A program made the position numbers and the translations under genes. From Pagrus major (taxonomy: Eukaryota; Chordata; Actinopteri; Spariformes; Sparidae): 64,000 nucleotides of DNA. The stretch lies in assembly GCF_040436345.1 (NCBI RefSeq), contig NC_133221.1, forward strand, positions 2,946,618 through 3,010,617, in the 5' to 3' direction. Position 1 is the stretch's first letter. Each line of letters starts with the position of its first letter. Shown in pieces: positions 1-13,848 of this stretch. Under the pieces are notes generated by a model, which worked only from the letters and a program-made list of their open reading frames with translations, did not search any database and had not been told where the DNA came from.

Positions 1-1496
1 TGTCTGACCTCTGAAGTGGGAAAACAGCCAAAACTGTGGTTATTACATGCAGTAGATCCGGTTCGAGGCTTGAACTCGGTCACCTGGAGACGGCTGGCTG
101 GCACCACAGCAGAGTGCCGTTCAAAGCAAACGCAAACAGACTGAATATACAGAACATCTGAGGTTAAATATACAGAACAGGAAAGCAAATAAAATCGCTC
201 TCATAACACGAATTCTACTTACTGAGAACGAAGCATTTTCTCTCTGAAAAGTGACAAAGTGAGAATTATGAGGAAAGATCTGAAGTCATGAGGTGCATCT
301 TTTTCTACATTTGTGTTTCAAAGTGGATTTACGGACGATATTATTACAGTTCACAATTTGTAACTAGTGATGTGTACGCTGACGATGTCGACTTTTCCAA
401 TTCCTAAACGCAGCATCCATTTCTGACATCATCGCCTCCAAACAGTGTTACTGCAAGTTAAACCACCAGAGTGGCGTCCATGATCTTGACCTGAACTTGT
501 GTTACTGTTATTGTTGTCATGTTTCTCAAATCAGTCTCTGCTTAAGTGTGTTTTGGAAAAGCTGTTCTGTAAATTTCCTGTCATGTCCGTGCTCGTCCGT
601 TTTTGTCTTTGCTTTCGTCGCGCCGTTATTTGCTCTCCTTTCATTGCTGCCCATATCTTTGTCCTGACACGCCTGATTGTTGCTTTAAACTTGTTTCTTC
701 ACGCTTGATTTTAGTTTGCCAACTTTACACCTGGCCAAGGACTACAGATGAAAACTAGCCTGTAGGCATATTTACAGTAATGTTCATTAGTATGCACTGT
801 CATAAACTGGATAAATGAAAAAAAATATATATATATGCACTGTAAGTGTAGGTGTAACGATTCTCCATTCATGATTTGATTCAAGTTCTGGTTTTTAATT
901 TGAACCCTTTTTTCCAGCTCTGACGGCAATGCCATTGTTACATTATCGTATCACGATTTGTAAAGATCAACAGATGATTTGTTTTATTTAACAAGGTTAA
1001 AGGATTATTTTACAACAACATCTTGACGTTATCCTGGTGGCTTTTTGTAGGTTAGACAAGTTTGAATAATATTCACCAAGAATAAAATATTCCAGAGTTC
1101 AACACCTTTCAGTCATTCAACAATAAACAGACAACAAATATAAGGTAGAAATTCAGTTTGTTACAAGGTTCAGTTTCTCAAATCTGTCCAGAGTAAACCC
1201 TCTTTCTGAACAAATCAATGTAGGATCTCTGACAAAGGAAATAAACCCACCATCTCTGACACTTTTGGAGTTTTTGCTGGTACCGGTCAGCTGATCCTTC
1301 GATGTGCACTCAGGACAAGTGTCTGAAAGTGCAGCTGCAGGCTTCTGCTTTTTAGTTTCCAATCCAGACATGCAGAAGTTAATCGCTTACTCTAAACTGA
1401 AACTGAAACCTCATTTGATCGATTTGTGATTTAGAATTGAAATCATGACTGATTCTAAATACATTTGCTTGATTTGTGTTTCCAGGAAGTATTTGC
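1..1496. other. intergenic DNA, no gene seen
   Basis: No reading frame here resembles a known protein and none has convincing splice sites. The few short open frames are at chance length for this composition. Positions 940-1140 look like degenerate repeat-derived sequence, but I cannot name a family. Confidence 0.6.
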
Positions 1497-1838
1497 AAAC
1501 TAAAGTTAAACAACAAACTAAAGTTAAATAACAAACTAAAGTTAAACAACAAACTAAAGCTAAATAACAAACTAAAGTTAAATAACAAACTAAAGTTAAA
1601 TAACAAACTAAAGTTAAATAACAAACTAAAGTTAAATAACAAACTAAAGCTAAATAACAAACTAAAGTTAAATAACAAACTAAAGCTAAATAACAAACTA
1701 AAGCTAAATAACAAACTAAAGTTAAACAACAAACTAAAGCTAAATAACAAACTAAAGTTAAACAACAAACTAAAGTTAAATAACAAACTAAAGCTAAATA
1801 ACAAACTAAAGCTAAATAACAAACTAAAGCTAAATAAC
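1497..1838. repeat. 18-bp minisatellite, 19 copies
   Basis: The unit is AAACTAAAGYTAAAYAAC, repeated exactly 19 times (342 bp) with no indels. Variation is confined to two positions, GTT/GCT and AAAC/AAAT, giving three unit types in a mixed order. Because 18 is divisible by three, several frames stay open on both strands and give repetitive conceptual proteins (NNKLKL, FSFSLL, CYLALV). These are composition artefacts, not genes. The array is followed at once by ordinary AT-rich intergenic DNA. Confidence 0.97.
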
Positions 1839-3062
1839 ATGTCTTTAGAACACAATGTTCCAGCGACAGAAGGTCACAGTTCGACTGACAAATGTTGGTG
1901 CAAGTAAGCAAACAGTAAATACTAATTTCTTGTGCACCGACTGCAAACATTTTCCTGATACACACCTACCAATAGTTGCTGATTACTCTGCAATACTCAC
2001 ATTACCTTATACTCAAAACATAAACTTTAACTGTTAAAGTTATAGAAAAGACAGAAAAAGTGGCTTAAAACATCTCATTCACATGGATCAAGCATGCAGA
2101 TTCATAATAAAGTGAAATTCGTCTGGCACTTTTGTTAGTTTCAGGTGAAAACAACACATTTCCATAAGAACATTTCACAGTTTTTGAGTGTTAGCTTAAA
2201 ATTTAAAAACAGAGATGGTCGACATCTCTGAAGCAGGAGTTTCTGAACAGACCCTCTCCTTCTCCTCCTGTCAATTTTTTGTTCAGCTGCTCCAGAATCT
2301 CATCCCCTTTATACAGAGTGACCTTTATACAGACTGAACTTCATACCAGGTTATCTGTTGCATTGCAGCACGTGTCCTGTACTGTGTGTTTGTTGCAGGC
2401 ATTACTGGAAGTGGGGGAAAATACATACTTTTGTAATTTGGATTAACTGACCTTTAATGGGTCATTTTGAACTTGGCGGTAAGAATTCAAGACGATGAAA
2501 GTGACGGGGAACGTCACAAAAGATGATAAAATTGAAACTTCAAAAGTGACCCACTCTGTCTTAAAGTGAAGCACACAAGGAGGAAACAACAACACTGAAA
2601 CCTGCTCCTCCTGTTTTACAGCTGGTCACATTGTTTTTATCCCACGACGTCCTTATCAGCGGCACAGCGTCAGAACCTTTCTAAAACCAATTACCTGCTG
2701 TTTACTGTGCACGCAACTAGAGCTGAACGATTTGGGGAAAACAAATCGAATTGCAATTGTAAGTCAAGCTTCAGCTCAATATTCACCGTGTATCACTCGT
2801 TTCAGCAGTTTTTTTGCTGTACACTGGTCATATAGGTGCCTGTGGTGTTTTTTAAGTGCTGGTACATGTTTGTGGTGTTGCCTCGTGGTGTGGCATTGTA
2901 CCTTTTTTTGATGGCATCTGTCTCTTCGAAGCCAAAAAATACTTCCATATGACGGAAGTGCCGCCTTTCTTTGTTACTAAATCATCCAAGGTTGCTGCTG
3001 GATCAGAGGATGCCATCTTTCCGCACCACAAACTAAAGTTTTACTTGCAGGTGTTGTTGTTG
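1839..3062. other. intergenic DNA, no gene seen
   Basis: No recognisable coding sequence, RNA gene or clear repeat. There is one moderately long open frame after 2856 without homology or splice context. Confidence 0.55.
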
Positions 3063-3185
3063 GTAGGCGTACACCATGTACAGAGGCTTTGTCCTCACTG
3101 TAGCGGCCCGGGGTTTGAGTCTGACCTGCGGCCATTTGCTCTTTACTCTCTCATCCCATTCTGTTACCTCAAATCAAATCAATTT
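3063..3185 (+). mobile_element. tRNA-derived SINE fragment
   Basis: The sequence carries a diverged B-box-like stretch (GGGTTTGAGTCTGACC) followed by CTGCGGCCATTTGCT and a pyrimidine-rich tail with CTCTCTCATCCC. This arrangement (tRNA-like head, 'gacctgcggcc', then a CT-rich tail) is typical of tRNA-derived SINEs that are common in fish genomes. The A-box is diverged, so the copy is old. Family assignment is from memory of the pattern. Confidence 0.6.
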
Positions 3186-3480
3186 GATCTATGGTGCCCA
3201 AAATCACAATCACATTGCCTCAGTGGGGTTGAGAAACAAATTTTACAGAAATACAGATATAAGGAGATGGTAAAACCGAGGAGAGCAATGAGCCAGTGGA
3301 CGGCACGGGGTATGACGATCCAGATCCGTCAATATGTGAGGCAGCAGGAGCCCGGAGAGGTAGATGGTCCCAGGGGCCCGCGGTCCACCAGGAGGGAGCC
3401 TGAATGAGAAGAGATTGATTAATTAGAAATGTAGTCCATAACTCTGAATAATTTGGCCAAGAGGTGAAATACATATAGAG
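3186..3480. repeat. interspersed repeat, family not named
   Basis: The stretch begins with text like 'tttgatctatggtgcccaa' followed by 'cacattgcctcagtggg', which resembles a repeat widespread in percomorph genomes ('...caatcacaattgcctcagaggg...'). It contains long chance frames on both strands. No boundary repeats could be fixed by eye. Confidence 0.45.
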
Positions 3481-6400
3481 AAGAGCAAAGGGCCAAGAAC
3501 AGAGCCCAGCAATCCTACAGAGGAAACTTACAGGGTGGCCGCTTGTGTCTCATACTTTTGGTCACTGACCATACAGGAGGGCTGGAACGTAGATCGACTG
3601 GTAAACTGTTGTGAAAGTACTTGATTACTGACAATCGCAGGCGTCCACATTTTGAATCCTAGATATTAAACACGTTTGATATTTATCGGGGCAGCGCCAA
3701 TGAGTTCGGGAGGTATGAGGCTGGATCTGTTCACCTCTCACATTAACAGATAATCTGGGCCGACCCTCCGGACCAACCGAGCGCTCCGATCTGATCGTCA
3801 GGAGGGTTGTTGCTCCTTACGTGTGTCATGTTTAATCTTTATTTAAGTAAACAAATCAGAACAAGGACACTGTTTCATACATGCAAAGCAAAAGACATTC
3901 TTGCAAATCTAGAATATAACTTATTTTTCCAGGATAATTGAAATGTTGTCAGGAGTGCTTGCTTCTCCTGTAAAGCCACAGTGTTCCTTATTTATGGGGA
4001 AGGATGAGGGAGGGGTGGAGGGGAGAGAAGAGATAGGAGGTTTGCTTCCTCGACTAATAAAAGCTTCAGGAGGTGTGTGAGTGTCTGTCGTGTGTCTGCA
4101 GTGGAGAGTAGACACGCTTCTGTCTAATCAACAAGTGTTTCTCCTTTCAGCTTTAGACAAGATTTCTCTGCATGTATCTGGATTCTGCATCTTTAGTGAC
4201 GTGAAATTCTCAAATCAGTGGATCTGACATCACAAGCAAATACTGAGCAAAAGGTAAGACTTTAAGCTTTTCAGTTTTAAACTGCAGCAAAAATATGAAA
4301 GTGTCCTTCCTATATCTGTATATTTTATATTTTTTGTGAAAAGGACTGGCAGTGAACGGGACGTTTGTGTTGTTAAAATTAAACAAAAAGGTGACATTTA
4401 GTTTTGTTTCTTTTTCTGGAAACTCACGTGATCCATTTCAGTCGACAAAATATGAAGAGTAGAGTCTCAGACTTGAGTCAATCACTTGCACAAAAATATG
4501 AAATCAAAAATTATTTCAGAGGCATTGTTTGGACCAGATTCCCTACAAACTTCTAGTGAGGCCACTCTCTCGAAGTACACAACAGACTTTCATTTGTAAA
4601 CAGCTGTTATTTGCGTGTCGTATTTCTTGCTCCTAAAATTAGACTCCTAATAATAATAACCTTTACCACTGCATTTAACTTTTTAAAGTTGTGGTTGAGC
4701 AAACATTGTAGCTCTGAAAATGTGACAGATTTAATTAATGTAATGATAATGTGAAGGCATCATGATTACACTTTGACACTTTGGCCTTCGGACTTTCAGG
4801 TTGTGACTTGGCCCGAGTGCAGCTCAACCAGCTCCAGTGCAGCAGTTAGCCTGCACTGCATCCACTGTTAGTCACAATACCATAATAGTGGCGATTCTCC
4901 ACCCTGTATCCTCTCTATCGTGTCCTGACTTGTTCAAGGGCCGGTGAAGTTCACATGATATTCTCTTCAAGTTAAGCACGAGCAGTCAGATGATCAGACA
5001 GGTTGTAAATGTCAGCCCTTCTCAGAAAGTTTCTAGGTTTTTTTCCCTTCTTTTACAACCTGTGTTGTCGACACCGTTCTTAGAAGTACGATAACATTGT
5101 ACTCGCCATCTTAAGTCCAGCGGGGGAGATAACAAGACTATCAATCACACAAGTCGTAAACAGAGGTGCCAAAAGTCCACATAATCTCTCCTCCAGTAGA
5201 AGTTCAGATAAGACTCTGGTGAAAGTACAAGTACTGATTCAACTTCTTTACTCCAGTAAAAGTAATAGCACCACAAAGATAGTTGATGGTTGAGTCTCAT
5301 TCCCAGGACGTCAAATAGCCACATGTTGGGTTGGTAAAGCGTCCCGAGCAGCAACAAAGTGAGAAATAAGAAACTCTCTGCAGATACGAGACACTAACAC
5401 GCCTTTTCTCCCCATTCCAGCCTCCCTCTCTGTCTGTTTACATCTTCTTACGTCTTTGTTTCGTCTCGCTGCGTCTGCCGTGCGTGATGTGCTCTGATAG
5501 GTTGAAATCAGTCTTGTGATGTTTGGAAGGCGGCGTGCGATGACGCCAAATAAAAATAATCCATAATTCCCCTCAAATGCATCAAACTAAAGTAACGAGC
5601 CTGTTTTGAAAATGTGAGGAGGAGAAAGTAAAGATATAGGCCGTTGACATGGGACCTCCAGAGCTTTCTTTTCTATCTATCAGTCTCTTGATGTCTGCCT
5701 GGAGATCCCGTCATCAGGCGTTCTCCGGCCTCTTCCTTTTCCTTTGAGGGGCTCCATGTCAAAGCTTGTCTGGTGTTTGACACTGGTTTCAGTAATGTGA
5801 GCCTGATTCATCTCCATCTTCTTCTTCCAGTTCTGTCTGCTGCTGGTAGTTGTTGTGTCCTCGCCTACAGATCATTCTTGCTGATCTTGTCTGTCCAGCA
5901 GTCAGCAGTTGTTGATAAAAGTTTGCACTTTATTGATTGTGGTCTTTGTTATTTTCAAGGTCTTGGCGCCATAAAGCAGCACTGATTTTACATTGGAGTT
6001 TTGATTTGAAAAGACATTATTTACTCCTTTATTCGATTTGCACACTGAGGGTGTAAATAAAGTCTTCTCAAATCAGTTTGGGATTTTGGGACTTCCGGGA
6101 GCCATTTTTCTGTTTTTGGTTTTGTACATTATTTCCAACATTGTAAATGCTCAGGCAGAGCACGCTTACTTGCTCAGTTAACTCTGCAGGGTCGAAGCTG
6201 CACAGCTCACATGCAGTGAAGCATGTTAAAGCCTTCACGAGTTTGTGTACAGATACTGCTCGATGTAATCCAGCAGAAGGCGGCGAGTGAGTCCGAGGTC
6301 AGTGGATTTACGGCTTGATTTTGTAAACTCTCGGCCTTCTAAGACCTCATCGCTCTGCAGTCTGCTGATGAGGCAAATCTCCTTGGCATCCCAGTCATTA

Positions 6401-8149
6401 GTCAGGATAAACAAGGAGACTTGTTTCACAGGTTGAAGGGCAAAGTCTACAGGAACAAACATTTACAGCTGCACAAGGTGGGATTTTTATGTAACAAGGA
6501 CAAAACCGCCCAAACTAAACATGCAGCCTACAAACTGTCAGAGTGGTGGTGGTTGAGTTTTTGGTTGGATATTATGGTCTTGTTTAGTCTGGCTAGATTA
6601 GAAATGTGCAGACAGTCAGTTAAATGTTTAAACCCTCGATGGAAAACTAGAATAACCACATCACAGCGAGGTCACAGCGAACAATTTTTGCATAATATTA
6701 AGATGTCACAGTGAAGTTTGTGTACATTTTATGTTACTAATTGAACAATGCGGTTAGCTGTTGTGTCCAAGATGGAATACCCAATATTTTTTCGGATAAT
6801 GTTTGAAATTATGGATAAAATTGTGCTCAACTGAGTGTTTCCTCACTTTTAAACTCATTGACTGGTCCAAGGTTAAACCACAGAAAAAATAAGTCGTCAG
6901 AAAAATCCACAATTCAGACAGGAAACAAGAGGAAACAAGAGAAAACCAACAAAAGTAAAAGTAACAACTTCGGAGCTTTCAACAGCTCCAAAGTTGTTTC
7001 ACTCATTTGTTGTTCTTAAAATAATATTGCGATACATGATATATATCGACATTTTGACCAAATACCTCTATATCTGTATGGCAGATAATCATCAGTAATG
7101 TGGATATAATGACTACATTGGTAAAGACAAGTATAAGAACAAGTAGAGAGTCTGGTAAGTTCAGAAAAAGACATCACTTTACTGTGATACAGCCTTTAAA
7201 AACAGGAAAAGGGCAATACATATGACATATCACAATATAACAACATCCAAAATCTAAGACGATACATACACATCATTATAACGATGTGTATCTCATATAT
7301 TACCATGTTGACATCACAGAGTATGAACAAAGGCACGAACACACTGGTAATATAGGTAAAAAGACTTGAAATTAAAGCTTTAAAAAGGACTTTGCAGGTA
7401 AATAGAAGTGCTGTACAACACCTGAAACATTCACCACCACCACGCTCATGTAGGTGGCACAGGTGTGTAGGACGTCCTTGAGGTCGTGAATAATAAACTT
7501 TTGATAACCTCCATAAAGCCTGAAACTAACAGCTGAGTCGACTTCAGATTTGGATAAAGTCCACGAAGGGTTAGGACATAAAACAAGACCGCTGACTACA
7601 GAAACTCAAAAGACTGATATCACAGTCCTGCCTTCACTGTTTGACTCAGAGGGTGATCTCTGCGAACAGCAGTGAAGGAATGACAGAATAAGGATTCATC
7701 TGACTTCATGTTAAAGACATTAGGCTCTCTGCACTGTCATGTTCATGGAGGGAGACCCTCCAGTTACTTCAAATGTAGGTCACAACGGAGCTAAAATATG
7801 TCGCCGTGAGCCACGAGATAAAAACGGCTGCTGACCTTTTGACTTGGATGCTACCCGACTCCTAGCCACTCCTACGCTGCGTATGAGACCTGCAGCGTCA
7901 TCCCCCTCAGAGGGGAACCTGCAGATGTTGGTTCATTTCCTGCACGTTTCTGTCTGAAATCTTCAGGATCCTGCAGAGCTCCAGTCTGTGTCTGGTTTAT
8001 TACAGTGAGGGAAAAGATTTCAAGTGTCTGACGAGCTGATTAAAGGTGGGTGCGTGCATGAGAACAGATCAGGTCTGTTTATCATCAGTGAACCAGTTGT
8101 CAAGTCAGTTTAAAGGTGCGTGCACGTGTGATTTGACAGACCTGTCCGT
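3481..8149. other. intergenic DNA with old repeats
   Basis: No gene found. About 6001-6105 shares a stretch (GTAAATAAAGTCTTCTCAAA then TCAGTTTGGGAT) with 33,904-33,935, so both are copies of one interspersed family. About 7015-7310 is an AT-rich repeat of the 'gatacatgatatatatcga ... aagacgatac' type that I recognise from other fish. A frame near 6421 (HRLKGKVYRNK) weakly recalls ribosomal protein L19 but does not extend. The rest is featureless. Confidence 0.5.
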
Positions 8150-8930
8150 CGTTCTTCCTTTCATGTTTCCTACTTTCCTTCATGTTTCCATCGTTCTTCC
8201 ACATTTCTTTCCTTTCTCGCTTACGTGTTTGCTTCTTCCTTCCTTCCATGTATCGTCTTCCTTATTAGCTCCCATGTATCCTTTTCTGCATTTAAAAAGT
8301 TTCCTTCCTCCCCTCTGCATATTTCCTTCAATTCATGTTCCCCCCTTTCGTCTGTTTCCTTCCCTCCTTCCATGTAACTTATTTCTTCTTTCTTTACTGT
8401 CTTCCACATTTCCTCCTTCCTTCCTTCTCTTTTTTACTACCTTTTATGCATGTTGTGTATTTTCTTCTTTCTTGCTTCCTTCAATTCATGTTTCCTCCTC
8501 CACTGTGTTTCCTAATAAATTTTCTTCAATGTGACTTAATCCCTTCCTTCCCAAGCCCTTTCTTCCTTCCTTGTTGTAGTCTTTCTATATTCCCTTCTTT
8601 CCATCCCTGTTTACTTCCTCTCTTGAGCCCTTCCTTCCTTCCTTGTTTCCTTCTTCTTCCTTCCTGTCTTCCATGTTTCCTTCTCCTTCCTCTTCCATGT
8701 TACCTTCTTCTTTCTTGCTTTCCTCCTTTTATTTCCAGTTTTATTTTGTCATATTTACTTTTTTCTGTTTGATCTTTTCTTCCTTCCTTCCTCGTTTGCA
8801 TCTCTTTTTACATATTCTATCATTTCCATCTGTTGATTTCCTCTCTTGAGCCTTTCTTTCTTTTCCTCCTGCCTTGCTGTTCTTTGTTGTTGTGTTTCTT
8901 TCCTTCCTCTTGTCCCTCCCTCCTGTTCAG
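8150..8930. repeat. long pyrimidine-rich tract (CTTCC)n
   Basis: Almost 0.8 kb of the + strand is dominated by C and T, built from imperfect CTTCC and TTTC units with short interruptions. The long open frames across it (on both strands) follow from this composition and have no protein features. Such homopurine-homopyrimidine DNA can adopt triplex (H-DNA) structure and is prone to length change. Confidence 0.9.
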
Positions 8931-11900
8931 CTCATGTTTTCATTCAGATCAACTGACGGCTGCAACAGTTGTATAAAGAAAAATTATTTAAAAACAAATT
9001 ATTTTTCCTTTCCTTTCTATATTTGAAGTAAAATCACAGATCATCATAAAGCTCTGCATGTGTGTACGTGAGACAGATGTAAGATAGAGTCTTGCAGCCA
9101 CATGATTGAGGGATTGAGGGAAGTAAAAGGAGAAGCTGAGTCTATAGGAGGAGGAGGAGGAAACAACAGTGGGTGGCTGCGACCTTTGTCCTACATCTCA
9201 CTGACAGACCAGGCTTACATAAGCAGTGTTTAGATTACCCTTACAAAACACAGCAGCATGAAATCAAAGACAGACACGGGAGAACTGGTTCAATGCAGAG
9301 TCACTGGAGACGTCATTACGCTGCACTTTTACCAATTCACATTTCTGTATTTTTTTGTCTTCCATCAAAGAAATCTACTTTTTCAGATCACAAAGCTTCG
9401 GACCTTGTTTTGGCTCGACTCCAGCACAATGGACTGAATGAATTTCTACTTTACAGTAGTTCGATGTCGTTTACATCTTGGGTGAACAGAGTAGGACTCA
9501 TTTTGATTCATACTGCACGTATTCCTCCGATTCTTACAGCTGAGGGAGGCTAATCCCAACTCCAGATGTCGGGCAGGAAACAAAGTACAAATGTATTTCA
9601 TTTGTTAGTTCAGTGCAAAGTTATTTAAGAGTAGGGGAAAAAAGATTTACACTTACTGTAAAAACTTATCATATAGAAATGTATTCAAACTCTTATAATA
9701 ATGGAAATAAAAACACAATTTTCAGAAATATGGTGCTTTCTTGCAGCACTTGAATGCTGAAGTGGCCCCTCTACAAGGTCAACCAGCAACGTTTCAGTGG
9801 ACTTCATCAGAACATCGAAATGTTAGCATGTCGGTTGACCTGGCCAGTACAAATTGGCGAAAATGAGATTAATCAACTTTGTCCTGGAGATCGGTGTGTG
9901 TGCTACCTTTAAACCTTTGGGTATTTAGCAGATGGAGTCCCCAAAATATTCAGCGTTTTACGGGAAGATAGAAGTGAGATGGTTTTTATGTATTTTTGGC
10001 TAATTATTAAAACACAGGGAGACAGAATTAAAATGTAACATGTCTTTAACATCACAGTCCTTGTTACACTTAATATCCGATGTGCTGAAGTAGAGCAACG
10101 CATTGATGACAGACCGCACTTTAGGTCACGTCCTACTTAAAGACCAGTACTGTGGGTGGTGCTGCAGTGGTAGATATGGACTGTACACACCACAGCAGTT
10201 GGTTCTTGGTGAGAATTCACTCAGCCTCAGGGTGAAGCGAGGGGTCACCTACATATGAAATACTACACAGACTCAGAAATACTTATCTCTCCAGCACACT
10301 CATGCCATTATCATCCCAGCGTGACCAAACGGATTTACGTAACCAACAGTATAACCAATTTTAAGTGTGTCACAGCAAAATCCAACTTAAAACAAGACTT
10401 TCTAAATACACTGCGCATATTTACTTAATGCTGAACAGACCAACGTCCACACAGCTGCACGGTCTTACCAGGTATGACTGTCTTTACTATCACATTAAGA
10501 TATTATTTGCACACTGCATTTCTTTGAACAAACACCGTATTTGTACAATACATGTAGAGTTTGCACGTTGGTATTTATGTGCATGTTGTTTCTGAGCTTT
10601 GTTGCCGTTTTAATTTCAACCAGGTCACCACCGATATGGTGAAACTTTACTTTATGTTGATGCTTTAGTTTTCTTTAGGTTCATTTTTCAATTTAATGTT
10701 GTGACAATGTTGTCTGTTTAGATTTAGGTGCAAAAACATCAACCCAATCGCCAGAGTAAATGTTGCTGTAAATGCCAAGTACGTTACTGCAAAACCACAG
10801 AGAAGTTAAAACTGAAGGCTTCTTTATGTTGCAGCTTTACAAGTGTTGGCCACAGACAGATTGGTATCGGCGTATATGTTGTCAATATCGGCCGATATGA
10901 AAGGTTTTTGGTTTTAAAGAACACTGCAGAAATCGATGCTTGGGGAGATATATAATTATTACATTGAGTCAAGTTGACAGTTTCAGTTCACTGATGTAAT
11001 TTTAGATTTGTTAAACTGTAAAATATCTCACCTTCATTACATATTCTCGTTGATAACCACATTTGTGTGTATATCAGCCAATACATCACTAACGACATTT
11101 TTTACTGCTAAATTTTGTCATCGGCCCCGAAACTGCTTATCAGGCTCTAGACAAAATCATGGTTTGGCTTTAAATACCTGTTTTGGTCATCTTGATCGCG
11201 GATGGAGACGGTCCCACTTCCAGTTAAAAATAGCCGGTGTTGATACAACTTAATTGGCTAGAAATGTCCCCAGGTGTCCCCAAATATTCAGTGGTGTGAC
11301 TCAAACAGCCGTCGGCCATTTGGCAGCTTTGTTGGCTGTAATAACGCTCTGTCCCCTCCACCTCCCCTCGTGAAAGATGTCTAATAAGCATATCATCTGA
11401 ACCTGATATGCCACATTTGGTACAAATGTCAACCTTCGACGTATCTGTGGTTTGTAGAAACGTTAACTGCTCTCATTATATCCTGGCGACTGGGCTGGAA
11501 CGATCATGTTTTGGCTAAATATACCTGGTTTTGTTGCCACAAACACGGCTGGAGATGTCCTGACATCTTGGTAAAACATGCGGTGGTTTCACGCTTACAG
11601 TTGAAAAAATGTCCCCAACAGTGGTCTCTGGCTTGGCAGCCATCTCGTGCAGCTGCAGCGTCACCACCATCCCCCTCCAACTGCCAGCATCCAAGTTAGT
11701 TTATATGGATGTAATGTTAACGTAATATGACGCAGATTGTAACAACATCAGTGTTATATGTGCGATAGGTATGTAATTTCTGTGGTTTGCAAAAATGTAA
11801 AATGCCGAAAACATTTTTGATACTCAACAGTAAAGAGGCAACGTGGTCGGTGCCAGGAAAATATCAAAACTCGATACTCCTACATAACACAAGACAAAAT

Positions 11901-13052
11901 TGCCAGTGCAGATGGATGATGGATTAAAATTGTGATCAACGTGTTCCTTTTAAGAATGCAGCTGATGCATTATTAGACTGAGGTCAACAGAAAAACATCA
12001 AACTGGAGCAGCAAGACTTTTGAAACAGAGCCATGATCCCTGAACCACAAACGGATCTTATCTCTAAAAATAAATGACTGCGTGCTTCCCCAGCCGCTCC
12101 GCTGTCTCACATTTCAACACTAAAGCAAATATTTTTTAGAGATTCTGCTACCAGAAAAAGGATTTTTTATCTAAAGCCAACAGGGCTGCACTGATACCCC
12201 CGACTGAACCAGGACAGGACAGGCCTTAAATAAACACCAGCATGCACACAGCATGTGGGCTGTTGACCTTGACTTCAGGACACGTAACTTTAATCCTATT
12301 TTGACAGTTTATCACCAACGTACCTAAATCTGAATTGATGAAGACGTTATGACTGACAATTATGATAGTTTTGTTAGCAGAGATTCAGGTTATTGATGGT
12401 AAAAGATATCCTGCATATTGCAGGAGCACAGAGGGAACTCCAAATGATCTAAAGAAACAATCACAGATCCCAACTCCTACATGCTCTTATTCTAGACTCA
12501 TCAACCAAATAAGAGACACGCTGTAGTCAATCTGAGTTTTGGGCTGCTCATCTTGATTACTACATGCTGATATCTTGGTGATCTAAAGTCGTGTTTTCTT
12601 GCAGCTTTTCAAGAACCTTCCTGTGGGTTTCAAATCTCTAAATCTTAAAGCAACTAAGATCAGTTGTTTGTACTACCAAAGAATCAGATGTAGCATCAAA
12701 TAATCTCCCAAAACACATCATAAATAGATTTTCCAAAGTGATACTTACTGAGATGCACCCTAAAAATGAAAACTAAGAAAAACAAACCGGTATTTGTTTC
12801 ATGGTATCAGACCAAAAACGAGATAACAAATTTATCACCTTTTCATTTTCCGATTTTCAATTGAATATGGAAGGAACGAATGAACCATGTTATTTCATAC
12901 AGTGATGGCCTGGGAACCATGTTATTTCATACAGTGATGGTGAACGGGAGAGCGTGCATGATTGTAATGCAACAAATATTCAGTCACAAGATCAAATAAA
13001 AGACATCAAATTGAAGTGGAAGTGAAAATGCAACAGGGAGACAAAAGGCAGT

Positions 13053-13053
<1 letters not shown>
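8931..13053. other. intergenic DNA with interspersed repeats
   Basis: No gene recognised. About 11,120-11,735 holds a repeat with segments such as ACATCTTGGTAAAACATGC and GGTCTCTGGCTTGGCAGCC, which I recognise as recurrent in percomorph genomes. At about 12,880-12,943 a block (GAACCATGTTATTTCATACA plus GTGATGG) occurs twice in a row, a small tandem duplication. A 126-codon frame at 9173-9553 starts from GTG and resembles nothing. Confidence 0.5.

Positions 13054-13131
<78 letters not shown>
13054..13131. repeat. (AC)39 microsatellite
   Basis: 78 bp of perfect AC dinucleotide repeat, directly flanked by GTG on the left and TAACAG on the right. Confidence 0.99.
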
Positions 13132-13134
<3 letters not shown>

Positions 13135-13848
13135 CAGAGTGCGTCTAAAAATAGCAGCATCAGTGTTCAGGTTGAACGGTCTCTGCGTTCACTGGAGTAA
13201 TCATTGACTCTGTTTGCCTTTTATCTATTTGGACATCCAGCTCAGGATTTACCTTTCCCTCTTCCTGTCCTTCTTTCCACCACGTCACCCTCTCTCTAAC
13301 ATTGTTCGTTTGATTTTCTGTTGGTGCAGTTTTTAGTTTAGATGGAGCTCTATCCTCCGTCTGGTCTGGTCTGGATCTTCTGTTGTTCAGGTTTTGGTGA
13401 CTGTTCAACGAGACGGCGTCGCTAACGAGACTGTTGGCTGTGTAGTTCTTATAATTTTACGTATTTTCACAGTCTTATGACAAAAACTGTGACTTTAAAG
13501 TAATATTCTTGAAGATTTTCATGTAAATAAATGTCTGTTAAGTCACTATCCATCGCCCAATGAGGTATCACAATGATGATTGAGCTCTTGCATTTGCTGT
13601 AATACCAAAGATGCACACTGGATGTCTGTGGCGACTTTCCCGGGAAAATATCACAAGCGGCGCACAGTTAGTGAAGTGTTCACAGCCAGAGAGAGAAGGT
13701 GGTACGCATCATAATGACCGGAATAAGTTAGCCTAATGTTAGAAAACATTTTTTATTCAGTAAACAGTAACTGTTATAATTACCGTCTCAGAAGACATCA
13801 TTCCCTTTTCCGCTTTCACATGGCGTTGCTATGGAGGCGTGGCAAAGC

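Noticed and set aside
1497-1838. Could the regular repeat be a CRISPR array
   Set aside because: Units are contiguous with no unique spacers, and the DNA is eukaryotic.
1379-1965. Open frames of 143-184 codons on both strands with FSFSLL, CYLALV or NNKLKL repeats
   Set aside because: They are translations of the 18-bp minisatellite; a unit divisible by three without stops keeps frames open in any case.
6235-6714. Frames near 6,421 resembling ribosomal protein L19 (HRLKGKVYRNK)
   Set aside because: The similarity covers about a dozen residues and does not extend on either side; too weak for a processed pseudogene call.
8046-8849. Long frames of 145-162 codons rich in Pro, Ser, Phe and Leu
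   Set aside because: Composition artefact of the CTTCC tract; no domain or splice support.
9173-9553. 126-codon frame
   Set aside because: Begins at GTG, has no recognisable homology and no promoter or splice context.
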